A DNA stretch of 64,000 bases from Jejuia algarum (GCA_947495775.1 CANMAQ010000012.1:86451-150450), one strand, 5' to 3'. Shown: positions 52,257 through 61,293, numbered from the stretch's first letter. Numbers and translations: made by a program. The notes: generated from the sequence alone by a model not told the origin.

Positions 52257-53618
52257 TTATTTTATGTATACTGTTTTTTTATTTGTAAAAGCAAACAGCC
52301 CTTCTTTAGACAGTTCGCGACCGTAACCAGACGCTTTTGTGCCACCAAAAGGCAACTCAGGGTTTGATTTTACCATGTCGTTTATAAAAAAAGAGCCATC
52401 TGGAATGTTAATAATTTGTCGTTTGGCGTCTTCTATAGCCGCAGTAAATACCATAGTGCCAAGTCCAAACGTGGTGTTTCGTGCCAATGCATAAGCTTCT
52501 TCTGCATTCGCAACTTTAATTATGGCAGCTACAGGGCCAAAGGTTTCTTCTGTAAACACAGGCATGTCTGGTGTAACATTAGTAAGTATTGTGGGTTGGT
52601 AATAGGCATGTTGCTGTGTGTTGCCATAGTGCAAGTGCGCACCTTTTGCTATTGAGGCTTTAACTTGTTCTGCCAAGGTATCTGCCAAATCTTTACGAGC
52701 AAGAACTCCTATTTCGCAACTGTCTTTTTGAGGGTCTTCAACTTTTAAGGCAGCCACTTTTTTAGTGAATTGTTCTAGAAATACATCATAGATAGGAGCT
52801 TCTACAATAAACCGTTTGGCAGCGATACAACTTTGTCCTGCATTTTGCATGCGTGCTTTCACTATGGTGTCTATATGTGCGTCTAAATCGGCATCTGCTA
52901 AAACGACACAAGCATTATTACCACCAAGTTCTAAGACGATAGGCTTGAGTGCAGCTCCTGCTATTTTAGCGATTGTTCTTCCTGCTTTTTCACTTCCTGT
53001 GAGAGATACAGCTTTTACAATGTCGTTCTGTATTATGGTTTCTATGGTATCGTGGTCTGCAAGCAATGTAGTAAAGCAGCCTTCGGGATAACCAGCCGTC
53101 TTAAAAATAGTTTCGATAGCCATAGCGCAACCTGTAACATTGGCAGCATGTTTTAGTAATACCGTATTTCCAGCTGTTAGAGTAGGTATAGCAAAACGAA
53201 AGGCCTGCCAAAAGGGGAAATTCCAAGGCATGATACCAAGGACACAGCCAAGAGGGTCGTAAGAGATGAAGCTTTCGTGGGCCTCAGACTCTATAAGTGT
53301 GTCTGCTAAGAATTGTTCGGCATTGGCACTGTAAAAGTGGCATAAGTCAATACATTTCTTTAGTTCTGAACGACTCTCAGTGATCGGTTTTCCCATTTCG
53401 GTAGTGATAAGGGCACTGTAATGTTCCACCTGCGCTTCTAAATGAGAGGCAACAGCATTTAAAAGCTGCGTACGTTCTTTAATTGCTGTTATTTTCCAAT
53501 TATGAAATCTTTCATCGGCATCATGTAATAAATTCTGTATTTTTTGTTTCGAATAATAAGTATAGGTGTGTATTTTATCTTGTGTGTAAGGGTTGGTTGT
53601 GGTAATATCGCTTTGCAT
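52257..53618 (-). CDS. NAD(P)-dependent aldehyde dehydrogenase, succinate-semialdehyde type
   Basis: This 453-residue protein is a typical aldehyde dehydrogenase. It has MPWNFPFWQAFRFAIPTLTAGNT near residue 134, catalytic Glu in VLELGGNNA (near 230), catalytic Cys in NAGQSCIAAKRFIV (near 264), and the EETFGPVAAI region (near 355). The MPWNFPFWQ and GGNNACVV segments resemble succinate-semialdehyde dehydrogenases (GabD/Sad). It lies upstream of, and is read in the same direction as, the GH3-type gene. The substrate is inferred. Confidence 0.85.
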   Translation of the reverse strand: MQSDITTTNPYTQDKIHTYTYYSKQKIQNLLHDADERFHNWKITAIKERTQLLNAVASHLEAQVEHYSALITTEMGKPITESRSELKKCIDLCHFYSANAEQFLADTLIESEAHESFISYDPLGCVLGIMPWNFPFWQAFRFAIPTLTAGNTVLLKHAANVTGCAMAIETIFKTAGYPEGCFTTLLADHDTIETIIQNDIVKAVSLTGSEKAGRTIAKIAGAALKPIVLELGGNNACVVLADADLDAHIDTIVKARMQNAGQSCIAAKRFIVEAPIYDVFLEQFTKKVAALKVEDPQKDSCEIGVLARKDLADTLAEQVKASIAKGAHLHYGNTQQHAYYQPTILTNVTPDMPVFTEETFGPVAAIIKVANAEEAYALARNTTFGLGTMVFTAAIEDAKRQIINIPDGSFFINDMVKSNPELPFGGTKASGYGRELSKEGLFAFTNKKTVYIK

Positions 53619-53755
53619 TCTTAATTTTTGAGACTAAATATAGCTTATTATACAAGATTTATTTAGCTCGGATGCTAAAAATAAGAGCGCTTATCAAATA
53701 TCTAAATAAAGTAACAATGATTGCTTATGTGCTAAGAATATGAGAATTGAAGTGT

Positions 53756-53763
53756 TAACTTTG
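53756..53763 (+). promoter_or_regulatory. -7 promoter box for the ytxH-like operon
   Basis: TAACTTTG fits TAnnTTTG and lies 37 bases before the start of the YtxH-type gene. No TTG at the proper -33 distance is seen. Confidence 0.45.
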
Positions 53764-53800
53764 TAAAAACAATAAGAGCACTAATTCAAAATATAACAAC

Positions 53801-54166
53801 ATGAGTAATAACGGAAGTACATTTTTAGGAATAATAGCAGGAACTGCTGTAGGAGCTGCCTTAGGTATATTATTTGCACCAGATAAAGGCAGTAAAACTA
53901 GAGAACGCATTGCAAACGAGGCGAACTTGGCAAAAGAGAAGTTTACTGCGGAAGCTGCATTAGCAAAGGAACAACTTACGACATCTGCTAAAGATTTAAA
54001 AGAGCGCGTCGTGAGCACTGCAACAGATAAGAAACAGACCTTAGACGAACAGGTCGATGCCATAGTGCAGAGTGCAAGCCATAAAGCAGATGATATTATT
54101 ACGACTTTAGAAAAAAAGTTAGCAGAGTTGAAAGTAAAGAATAAAAAAATACAAAAAACATCTTAG
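53801..54166 (+). CDS. YtxH-domain stress protein
   Basis: This 121-residue protein has one N-terminal membrane helix with the YtxH signature GIIAGTAVGAALGILFAPDKGSKTRE (about 9-34). A long charged helix follows, rich in Ala, Lys and Glu, and probably forms a coiled coil. The family is widespread and often induced by stress or low nutrients; its role is unknown. It starts a three-gene run with the next gene 3 bases downstream. Confidence 0.85.
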   Translation: MSNNGSTFLGIIAGTAVGAALGILFAPDKGSKTRERIANEANLAKEKFTAEAALAKEQLTTSAKDLKERVVSTATDKKQTLDEQVDAIVQSASHKADDIITTLEKKLAELKVKNKKIQKTS

Positions 54167-54169
54167 TAC

Positions 54170-54517
54170 ATGGGGCTAGTTAATGCAATAAGCGATACAA
54201 ACGACAAAGCAGCGGCAGCAAGTCAGGAGTTTTTAAAAAAATCTCAAGCTTATTACAAGTTGAAAATTTTCCAACAGCTCACACTTACTGTGAGTATGTT
54301 GCTAAAATTGCTAATTATGGGTGGTTTGGTATTTGTTGGAATGGTTTTAGGAGCGATCGGTTTAGCTTTGTATATAGGTAATGTTTTAGAAAATCCTTCT
54401 TTAGGATTTGTATGTGTAGGTATTGCATTTTTAATATTAGCTATTGTAGTTTACTGCTTTAAAAAAATGATTACGAATACGATAACAAAAAAATTATCTG
54501 AAACATTTTTTGATTGA
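54170..54517 (+). CDS. holin-like small membrane protein (DUF1469-type)
   Basis: This 115-residue protein has an N-terminal amphipathic helix and two membrane helices (about residues 38-65 and 74-100), followed by a short basic tail. It resembles the phage-holin-superfamily-like proteins that Bacteroidota encode together with YtxH, where they are probably envelope stress proteins and not phage holins. It lies 3 bases after ytxH and 1 base before the next start. No lysis genes are nearby. Confidence 0.7.
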   Translation: MGLVNAISDTNDKAAAASQEFLKKSQAYYKLKIFQQLTLTVSMLLKLLIMGGLVFVGMVLGAIGLALYIGNVLENPSLGFVCVGIAFLILAIVVYCFKKMITNTITKKLSETFFD

Positions 54518-54518
54518 T

Positions 54519-54725
54519 ATGAAGGGCAAGGTATATAATGATATGGAAAGCGTTGCGCGTGATTTAAAAATTTTAAAGTTAGAGCGTGATATTGCTTGGG
54601 AAGAAATTAAAGCATTGAAAGCAGATTATAAGGAAGATTTAAAACCGTACAACTGGATACAGACAGGTATTAAACTAGCCAGTAAATATGGCATGATGGT
54701 ACTGTTAAAGAAGATTATAAAATAA
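54519..54725 (+). CDS. small protein of the ytxH/holin-like operon (DUF6327-like)
   Basis: This 68-residue protein starts at ATG 54519, one base after the upstream stop. An alternative TTG at 54510 would overlap the previous gene. It has a central amphipathic helix (DLKILKLERDIAWEEIKALK) and a basic hydrophobic end (KYGMMVLLKKIIK). I recall similar small proteins in this operon position, annotated DUF6327, but the match is from memory. Its role is unknown, probably structural at the membrane. Confidence 0.6.
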   Translation: MKGKVYNDMESVARDLKILKLERDIAWEEIKALKADYKEDLKPYNWIQTGIKLASKYGMMVLLKKIIK

Positions 54726-55051
54726 ATCGAAATTAAAACGTATAAAATCATTTAAACAGTACATTTATGGCTATGGGATATTGTGTGCTAGCTAGATATA
54801 CTATAATTTATAATAAAGACGTAAAAGTTATTGCTGTAAATATTACTTGAGAATGGAGCAGTTCATAATATTCGATATGGATTAAATAGAAGTAAATACG
54901 GGAACGAAAATTGAAAAAAAATAAACTTCATTCAATATTAAGAATTTACATAACATTAGGAATAGAAAGAGGCTTCGGTTAATTGAAGCCTCTTTTATTT
55001 TTTATTTGGGATAAATATAAAATACTTAAAGTTAACTTAGGTTTAAGTCCT
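54726..55051. other. intergenic region between convergent genes, contains a terminator
   Basis: This 326-base AT-rich stretch lies between the ytxH operon and the first AraC-family gene, which converge. Apart from the terminator at 54966-54999, I see no feature or open frame that I trust. Confidence 0.6.
54966..54999 (+). terminator. rho-independent terminator of the ytxH operon
   Basis: AAAGAGGCTTC (54966-54976) pairs perfectly over 11 bases with GAAGCCTCTTT (54985-54995) across an 8-base loop, followed by a T-rich run. It can also serve the minus-strand AraC gene that ends nearby. Confidence 0.9.
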
Positions 55052-56080
55052 CTAAACTGCAACAGGAATGAACAACTGTTTTTTATATTCATAAGGCGTG
55101 ATGCCATATTTATCTTTAAAGATTTTAGAAAAATAACTTCTACTAGTAAAACCAATAGTGTAAACGATTTGGGAAATATTTAAATCGGTTGTTTTAATCA
55201 ACTCGCGAGAAGTTTCAAGGCGTATATGTCTTATATATTCTGTAACAGTTCTGTTGTATAAAAACTTAAAACCGTCTTGAAGTTTGGCTTGTGATAAACC
55301 CGATTCTGAAGACAACTCCTCTAAACTGTAGGCATACGATGGATGTTTTGAAATAGATTTGCCTAATTTTCTAATGATTTTTAATTCCCTTTTTATGAGC
55401 GATGTAGGTAAGGGCACACCTTGGTATACCAAATTATGTTGTTGGATGTGCATGGTTAAAACCTCATAGACTCTAGATTCTATTTTTAACAAGCGTACCA
55501 TCCCCTTAGATTTTATTTTTTTAATAGCATTTACATAATCTGCCATTTTAAGGTTAAGGCTACCATAGTGCGAAAACCGATGATCATGGTCGGTATCTAC
55601 AAAAACTTCATAGAGTTTTTCATTAAGAGAAGCTATGTTAGTTGTGCGTTTTTTTAAGAATTTGGTCCTTATAATTTGTATGATATTCATCTCTATTTTA
55701 GCGCCTTCAGGAAAAGTTAAACAATTAATACCATTTGTTTTATTGGTGAATATAATAGAATGAAACTGCTCTACAGCTTTTTCTTTTTTGTCTACACCAA
55801 AGCTGTGTTTAAAAGTGTCTTCCATATTATATATAAATCGAATAGGATTAAAGTCGGTGGCCTTAATTTCTAGAGTAATCTCCTCAAAACACGTTAAATC
55901 GTAATGTAGTAAGCTTACACCATGGTCGAATGGTATAAAACGAATAGTGCCTTTAGCGCTACTATTATTTACAATTAAATGGTGCTCGCCCCAATTGTCT
56001 TTTATATGACCACCAATAGCAGCTTGAATGTCTTGAAGAATTTCTATAGTAGTATCTGCCTTTATTTTAATAGTTTTCAT
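55052..56080 (-). CDS. AraC-family transcriptional regulator, paralogue 1 of 4
   Basis: This 342-residue protein has an N-terminal beta-rich sensor-like domain (GTIRFIPFDHGVSLLHYDL, about 44-62). Its C-terminal AraC HTH (about 240-340) contains YSLEELSSESGLSQAKLQDGFK as the first helix-turn-helix and ISQIVYTIGFTSRSYFSKIFKDKYG as the second. The sensor is not a classic cupin and is shared only with the three paralogues downstream. The regulator is divergent from the PA2169-family stress gene across a 648-base region and is the natural candidate to control it. The signal is unknown. Confidence 0.88.
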   Translation of the reverse strand: MKTIKIKADTTIEILQDIQAAIGGHIKDNWGEHHLIVNNSSAKGTIRFIPFDHGVSLLHYDLTCFEEITLEIKATDFNPIRFIYNMEDTFKHSFGVDKKEKAVEQFHSIIFTNKTNGINCLTFPEGAKIEMNIIQIIRTKFLKKRTTNIASLNEKLYEVFVDTDHDHRFSHYGSLNLKMADYVNAIKKIKSKGMVRLLKIESRVYEVLTMHIQQHNLVYQGVPLPTSLIKRELKIIRKLGKSISKHPSYAYSLEELSSESGLSQAKLQDGFKFLYNRTVTEYIRHIRLETSRELIKTTDLNISQIVYTIGFTSRSYFSKIFKDKYGITPYEYKKQLFIPVAV

Positions 56081-56728
56081 GCGATGTGTTGTTTTTTGTG
56101 AGTCAAAATTGAACTTAGAGGTGCCATATTGTATTCACAAGGTTATAATTTAGATAGTGCCTGAGCAAAAATAAATTATAATAATATCAAGTCGTATAAA
56201 GATATGGCTTTTTGTTAATAATTTAATTGATTTTGTTAAACAAAAAGAAGTAATTGAACTGTAAAATTAAAAGCTGCTTTTATTTTGATGGTTTTTATAT
56301 GACATATCGTTTTTTAGAATTCAGTATTGGATTCTAAGTTATATAAGGTGATAATAGATCTTTAAGTATAGATATGATTGGCTATTAGCAGAGGAGAATA
56401 GGATTAAATAATTAAAAGTTACGATTGTTGTTTTGTTTGTTTTTTAATGTGTAACGATAAACACTAATAATGTTAAGGGTATAGCACTGGAATCCCTTTT
56501 TTAGATAATATCTAAGAGCAATCTACAATAAAACTTTTAGACTTAAAAATAGAGATTAAGGCGTCTCATTAGTAACATTTAAAAATTTTAAATGGATTAC
56601 TATTTATAGGGATTGCACTAATCCCTCTTAGTGTTGTGTATTAATTTTACAATTGGATAACAGATTGTTATACAGGTGGAACATAGGACACATCTAAAAA
56701 AAGTCTTTATAATCTTAAAAAAAATAGT
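56081..56728. promoter_or_regulatory. long divergent regulatory region with inverted repeat AGGGATT-N5-AATCCCT
   Basis: This 648-base gap is the longest non-coding stretch in the window. It contains the inverted repeat AGGGATT (56608-56614) and AATCCCT (56620-56626) around GCACT. A half-site GCACTGGAATCCC lies at 56484-56496. The core GCACT/AATCCC thus recurs twice and could be an AraC-type operator for the flanking genes. No clear -33/-7 pair was identified. Confidence 0.4.
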
Positions 56729-57178
56729 ATGAATACGTACACAGAAACTATTGGAGAAAAGCTAAATACGCTTTTAGAGAAAACCTATGATGCAGAAAAA
56801 GGATTTAAAACTGCATCTGAAAATGTAAAAAACACAGCTTTAAAAAATTACTTTAAACAAAAGGCCAACGAGCGTTACCAGTTTGGTCATGAGCTAAAAA
56901 CAGAAATTAAGTCTTATGGACAAGAGGTTGATAAAGGAGGAAGTTTAACAGGTAAAGCACACAGAACTTGGATGGATATTAAAAGTTTTATTAATATAGA
57001 CAACGAAGAGTCTATGTTAGAAGAAGCTATTAGAGGTGAAAAAGCAACTATCGAAGACTATAGTAAGGTTCTTGAAGAAACGCGTTTACCGTCGTCCACT
57101 TTAGATCTTTTAACGAAGCAGAAGCATCAAATTTCACACGGACTTAATACAATTTCTACTTTAGAAGCCTTAAATTAA
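56729..57178 (+). CDS. PA2169-family four-helix-bundle stress protein (DUF2383)
   Basis: This 149-residue all-helical protein has the PA2169/DUF2383 pattern: AEKGFKTASENVKNTALKNYFKQKANER (about 19-46), QEVDKGGSLTGKAHRTWMDIK (about 66-86), and EEAIRGEKATIEDYSKVLEE. The fold resembles ferritin-like bundles, but metal ligands are not obvious. Proteins of this family are common in Bacteroidota and Proteobacteria stress regulons. The gene is divergent from AraC paralogue 1 and followed by a terminator. Confidence 0.85.
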   Translation: MNTYTETIGEKLNTLLEKTYDAEKGFKTASENVKNTALKNYFKQKANERYQFGHELKTEIKSYGQEVDKGGSLTGKAHRTWMDIKSFINIDNEESMLEEAIRGEKATIEDYSKVLEETRLPSSTLDLLTKQKHQISHGLNTISTLEALN

Positions 57179-57490
57179 AATTTATAATTACGAGATCATA
57201 TAGTGTTAACGCACATCATGCCGATAATAGCGTTAGCATTTATACGGATACAGTACATGCTTTAAAGCTGATACTTGTAATTTAGCTAGAGATTGGTTCG
57301 TGAAAAACCTCGACGATTTTATTTTGAAAATCTTGAGGCTTTTTTTAGTTTAAGTGTTTGGTGTTCAGGTTTTAAATGCGTTAATATTGTTAGCATGAGC
57401 GTTAAAGTAATACACTTTATATAACGACCTTTACAATAGCTAAGATGAACATTATCTTAAATTAATTTAATCATTTAAAATCAAAATATT
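57179..57490. other. intergenic region with a terminator hairpin and upstream leader of the DUF1328 gene
   Basis: This 312-base gap holds the terminator at 57303-57346. The rest is AT-rich, has no open frame of note, and should carry the promoter of the DUF1328 gene. No promoter box was identified with confidence. Confidence 0.5.
57303..57346 (+). terminator. hairpin terminator after the PA2169-family gene
   Basis: CCTCGACGATTTT (57308-57320) pairs with AAAATCTTGAGG (57327-57338) with a small bulge, followed by a run of seven T. It lies about 125 bases after the PA2169-family stop. Confidence 0.7.
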
Positions 57491-57652
57491 ATGCTACGTT
57501 GGTCAATTACATTTATTATTATCGCAATTATAGCTGCAGTCTTAGGATTTGGAGGCATTGCAGGTGCAGCAACTGGAATTGCTAAAATATTATTCTTTGT
57601 TTTTATAGTACTCTTTATATTATCATTATTAAAAAGTTTGGTGAAACGATAA
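57491..57652 (+). CDS. DUF1328 small membrane protein (YtjA-like)
   Basis: This 53-residue protein starts MLRWSITFIIIAIIAAVLG and contains GFGGIAGAATGIAKILFF, the hallmark of DUF1328 (YtjA). It has two membrane helices (about residues 5-20 and 31-46) and a basic end. It was read directly from the sequence because it is short. The family is stress-induced in several bacteria, with no known function. It lies between the PA2169-family gene and the small lipoprotein gene. Confidence 0.88.
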   Translation: MLRWSITFIIIAIIAAVLGFGGIAGAATGIAKILFFVFIVLFILSLLKSLVKR

Positions 57653-57779
57653 ATCTATCTTATTTGTATTATACACAGCAACAAATAAGTTTCTAAATAG
57701 ATGAAATTTCGTCTGGTTAGTTATATGCTATAACAGACATAACTCTAATTACTAATTAATTAAAAACACTTATTATATT

Positions 57780-57968
57780 ATGAAAAAAATGCAATACCTA
57801 TTATTAGGTTTAGTTATAGTAGCCTCTGTCGCTACAGGATGTAGAGAAACTAAAGACAACAAAATAGAAACAGCGGTAGAAGAGACTAAAGATGCTGTTG
57901 AAGACGCAGCCGATGAGACTAAAGATGCTGTTGAAGATGCAGCCGATGAAGTAGAAGATAAGCTCTAG
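57780..57968 (+). CDS. small lipoprotein with tandem 11-residue repeats
   Basis: This 62-residue protein has a signal peptide with Cys21 (VATGC), so a lipoprotein is likely. The mature part is acidic and repetitive. ETKDAVEDAAD occurs twice, encoded by a tandem 33-base repeat (57882-57914 and 57915-57947, one base different), and a further partial copy follows. Such Ala/Glu/Asp repeats form an amphipathic helix. It belongs to the stress-gene cluster and is followed by a terminator; its role is unknown. Confidence 0.7.
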   Translation: MKKMQYLLLGLVIVASVATGCRETKDNKIETAVEETKDAVEDAADETKDAVEDAADEVEDKL

Positions 57969-58020
57969 CCTATTACATATTTACATAACATGTACTGTAA
58001 CTGTACTTAAGAATAATTAA

Positions 58021-58047
58021 AAAACCTCGTACTAAACGAGGTTTTTT
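58021..58047 (+). terminator. rho-independent terminator of the lipoprotein gene
   Basis: AAAACCTCGT (58021-58030) pairs perfectly over 10 bases with ACGAGGTTTT (58036-58045) across the 5-base loop ACTAA, followed by more T. It lies 52 bases after the lipoprotein stop and may also serve the convergent AraC gene. Confidence 0.9.
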
Positions 58048-58082
58048 TAGAAGTATATTAAGGTATTTAGAAAAGTTGGATT

Positions 58083-59138
58083 TTAAATTTTATTGAGATC
58101 AACACTTGTGTCTTTGTATTTGTCTCTATAAGCTGTGGCATTACAGCCATATTTTTCTTTGAAAATTTTGCAAAAATAGCTTCTGCTGGTAAAACCTACC
58201 ATATAAGAAACTTCAGAAACATTGTTGTCTGTGTAAATAAGCAAATCACGAGCCTTTTCTACCCTTACATTGCGTATGTAGTTGGAAACGGTAGTGCCAT
58301 GAATACACCTAAAACCTTCTTGTAATTTTACTGGAGATAAAATAGCCTTACTGCACAAATGCTTTATGGTGTGTTTTAGCATGGGTTTATCTATAATGTA
58401 TTCGGTGATTTTTCGTATTTTAAGTAATTCGGTTTTATTAAGAGGAGTTTCAATACGAGTTTCATAAATTTCTTTATAAAAATGTTCTAAATGTAAGCTT
58501 AATATAATTTGGTAATGACTTTTAAAATATAGCCAACTTGTAATTTGAAATTCGTCGCGAGTAGTTTGCAATAAGCGAAGTTGATCTGCTATTTTTAAAT
58601 TATAACTACAAATATGTAAACCGTTGGTTATTGATGAAAAGGCATCTTCCAATTTTTGTACTGTAATTTCCGATAAATTAAAATGGGTTTTAAAATTTTT
58701 AAAACAGTCGAAATTTTTTAGTCTTAGTATGCTAAAACGAAAGGGACTGTTTTTTTTTATTGTAATCTTACTTTTCGTTTCTGGATGCGTTTGTATAATT
58801 GCGGTTCTCAATGCTTCTACAAGAATAGGGGTATCTGCATTTTTAATACTGTGATGGCATTCACCCTCTAAACCATATACAAAATAAATATAAGGCGTTT
58901 GGTCTTGGTCCAATTGAAATGTAAAATCGTCATAAAGTGTTATGTCGTACTGTGTGACATGTATATCGTTTTTTAAATTAACATAATGTACGCTACCAGT
59001 ACCATGGGACTTTATGATACTAAATTCTTGAATATCATAAATACCGTCTGTTTGAGAAGTGTTTTGAGTTTTAGATAAAAGCGACTCAATCGATTTCTCT
59101 GGGATAATATGTTTGGTAATGGTGTTAAATGGCTTCAT
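58083..59138 (-). CDS. AraC-family transcriptional regulator, paralogue 2 of 4
   Basis: This 351-residue protein has the same layout as the other three: an N-terminal sensor-like domain with GTGSVHYVNLKNDIHVTQYDITLYDD and a C-terminal AraC HTH. The second helix-turn-helix is VSEVSYMVGFTSRSYFCKIFKEKYG. It is the most diverged of the four in the N-terminal domain. It is divergent from the SRAP-like gene across 233 bases and converges on the lipoprotein gene. It probably regulates the adjacent stress genes; the ligand is unknown. Confidence 0.88.
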   Translation of the reverse strand: MKPFNTITKHIIPEKSIESLLSKTQNTSQTDGIYDIQEFSIIKSHGTGSVHYVNLKNDIHVTQYDITLYDDFTFQLDQDQTPYIYFVYGLEGECHHSIKNADTPILVEALRTAIIQTHPETKSKITIKKNSPFRFSILRLKNFDCFKNFKTHFNLSEITVQKLEDAFSSITNGLHICSYNLKIADQLRLLQTTRDEFQITSWLYFKSHYQIILSLHLEHFYKEIYETRIETPLNKTELLKIRKITEYIIDKPMLKHTIKHLCSKAILSPVKLQEGFRCIHGTTVSNYIRNVRVEKARDLLIYTDNNVSEVSYMVGFTSRSYFCKIFKEKYGCNATAYRDKYKDTSVDLNKI

Positions 59139-59371
59139 TATAGACTTTGAAAAAATGTGTTATAATTTGTGTTTACATGGTAAAATTACATATAGTTTAG
59201 ATCGAGCATTAACACTATTGAGTCTTTGTGTAACTTTATATCGATTGCATTAATGATTTTAAATTTTTTAATGTAGTATTCAGAAAGTGAATGAATTGAG
59301 TTACTTTTTTAATGTATCAAAGCACTGTAAAATAAATGTTTTAGCGAACTTGCATTAACAAAAAAAAGGTT

Positions 59372-60067
59372 ATGTATTACAAATTATCAAATGTTGCCAG
59401 TGTAGATGAGATGGAGTGCGTATTTGATGCGAAATTCAAATACCGAGACCTTCATTTTAAAGACCCTATTATTAACGGTTTAGAGGAATCTCTTTTACCC
59501 GTAATAACAAATATGCAACCCAAAGACATTCAATTTGGTATCTGGGGCAGATTACCAGAAGATTATAAGGAAGATTGGAGTGTCTTTCAAGACACTATGA
59601 ATACTTTAAATATGGACGTTAAGCCTTGTGTAAAAGACACTAATAAGAACCTATTTCAAAAACGCTGTATCGTAATTGTATCTGGGTATTATTTGTCGTA
59701 TGTGCATGAAGGAGAAGTGTTTCCGTTTTACACCTATCCCAAATCTAAAAAGCCAATGGCCATCGCGGGTCTTTATACAACAACATACGATGGCTATATA
59801 ACTTTTAGTTTGCTATTAACTAGTGCACATCCCAAGGTCTCTAAATATCATAACATTAGTGCGAAAATGCCTTTAACTCTGGCTTTAGAGAACCAAAAAA
59901 AATGGTTGTCCGAAGATTATGAGGCAATATTTAGTATGACCTTAACGGATTACGAGACTCTAGACTTTCAGTCGCATCCTATTTCTAGAGTGTTTTATAA
60001 AAATAATATTTATTACGATTCTTTTTTAGACCCTACAGAATATGAATCTTTAATCATTCCGACTTAA
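59372..60067 (+). CDS. degenerate SRAP (SOS response-associated peptidase, YedK/HMCES) homologue
   Basis: This 231-residue protein has the SRAP fold pattern: IQFGIWGRLPEDY (about 53-65), RCIVIVSGYYLSY (98-110), KPMAIAGLYTTTYDG (127-141) and SKYHNISAKMPLTL (157-170). Active SRAP proteins need Cys2 for the DNA crosslink, an Asn, a Glu in GWYEW and a His. Here residue 2 is Tyr and the Glu of that motif is Leu108, while H160 and a candidate N77 remain. Crosslinking through Cys2 is therefore impossible as annotated. The gene is divergent from AraC paralogue 2 and converges on paralogue 3, overlapping its 3' end by 14 bases. Confidence 0.78.
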   Translation: MYYKLSNVASVDEMECVFDAKFKYRDLHFKDPIINGLEESLLPVITNMQPKDIQFGIWGRLPEDYKEDWSVFQDTMNTLNMDVKPCVKDTNKNLFQKRCIVIVSGYYLSYVHEGEVFPFYTYPKSKKPMAIAGLYTTTYDGYITFSLLLTSAHPKVSKYHNISAKMPLTLALENQKKWLSEDYEAIFSMTLTDYETLDFQSHPISRVFYKNNIYYDSFLDPTEYESLIIPT

Positions 60068-61091
60068 CTTTAGAGTTGTGTTTTAGCATATCTCTGTAAT
60101 CAGTGGGTAGAATGGTGTATTTTTCGTAAAATATTTTTGAGAAATAGCTTCTGCTTCTGTAACCAATATGATAAACTATTTCTGAAATAGATAGGTCTGT
60201 ATTTTTAATCATATCTCTAGCAATTTCGAGTTTAATCTGCCGGATGTATTCATTCACAGATTTAGAATATAATAGTTTAAATCCAGATTGTAATTTTTTT
60301 GGAGATAAGCTAAACATTGTAGATAGGGTCTTAATAGACATATAAGAGGATACGTGCTCTACAATATAATTTGCTGCTTCGTGAATTTTTTTCATATCTG
60401 CCTTAGATAACGAATCTGGTAAGGTATCTCTAGCGATAAACTTTTTATGTTCTGCAATTTGCAATGCCAAAATAAGGTTAAGTTGTCCCTCTATAGATAA
60501 TGATTTAATAATACCTGCACCTTCTACTGTGTTTAAATTTTCGATGATGCTTGCTATTTTTAAATTATAGCCTCCTAAGTGTTTGTAAGGTAGTTTTTTA
60601 GAATCGCCTTGAAAAACAGCCAAAAGTGTTTCCTGCAGGCTGCTTATATTATTGTTTTTCTTTTTTATGTATTCATTGGATAAGACCTGAATAACATTTA
60701 ACTGCACATTTACTTTACTAGGAAACAAGTAAACATTTTTAGCATTAATTTTGTTGGAAATAATAATATTTTGAAAACGCTCTAATTCTACGTAATTAGT
60801 ATCATCGCTATTGTTATATTTAAGTTTGCCCTTAGAAACAAATAAAAATTCTACAGGCGTGTCTTCCGAAATTTTGTAAATGATTTTTAAATCGTCATAG
60901 AAATAAACATTGTAGTCTATTAAACTTATGCCCCAGTCGAAGGTAATATGCCTTATACGACCATGGCCTAGTTTATTATCAAACTTTAAGATGTGTTCTC
61001 CATAATTGTGTTCTACAGTACCATTTAGACTGGCATTGAGTTGTTCAATTATGGAAAGATTTTTTAGATTTTCAATTTCAATAACTGTCAT
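60054..61091 (-). CDS. AraC-family transcriptional regulator, paralogue 3 of 4
   Basis: This 345-residue protein has the sensor-like domain (GHGRIRHITFDWGISLIDYNVYFYDDLK, about 42-70). Its C-terminal AraC HTH has ISEIVYHIGYRSRSYFSKIFYEKY as the second helix-turn-helix. The conserved GxxRxIxFxxGISLI block links all four paralogues. Its 3' end overlaps the convergent SRAP-like gene by 14 bases. It lies in tandem with paralogue 4, 202 bases downstream of it, with no gene in between. Confidence 0.88.
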   Translation of the reverse strand: MTVIEIENLKNLSIIEQLNASLNGTVEHNYGEHILKFDNKLGHGRIRHITFDWGISLIDYNVYFYDDLKIIYKISEDTPVEFLFVSKGKLKYNNSDDTNYVELERFQNIIISNKINAKNVYLFPSKVNVQLNVIQVLSNEYIKKKNNNISSLQETLLAVFQGDSKKLPYKHLGGYNLKIASIIENLNTVEGAGIIKSLSIEGQLNLILALQIAEHKKFIARDTLPDSLSKADMKKIHEAANYIVEHVSSYMSIKTLSTMFSLSPKKLQSGFKLLYSKSVNEYIRQIKLEIARDMIKNTDLSISEIVYHIGYRSRSYFSKIFYEKYTILPTDYRDMLKHNSKVKSE

Positions 61092-61293
61092 GTCATACTA
61101 TTAAGCAAATTCAATATTATATTAATGTTGAATTTGGGAGTTAAGAGCTGGTTTGTTTGGTATTACAAAGTAAGCTCTTGTTTAGAGTATCGTTTAACAG
61201 TATAGACACATTAATTAACAGTATAGATGTAATTAAGATGGCCTTGAAATGATGTTTATTTTTTAAATGATTGGTTATAAGGTGTATGGGGTG

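Noticed and set aside
53755..54063. Minus-strand frame of 102 codons
   Set aside because: It is antisense to the YtxH gene and reflects its low-complexity Ala/Lys codon pattern.
54170..54725. Prophage lysis cassette suggested by a holin-like protein
   Set aside because: No endolysin, structural or integrase genes are near; the protein sits in a YtxH-type stress operon.
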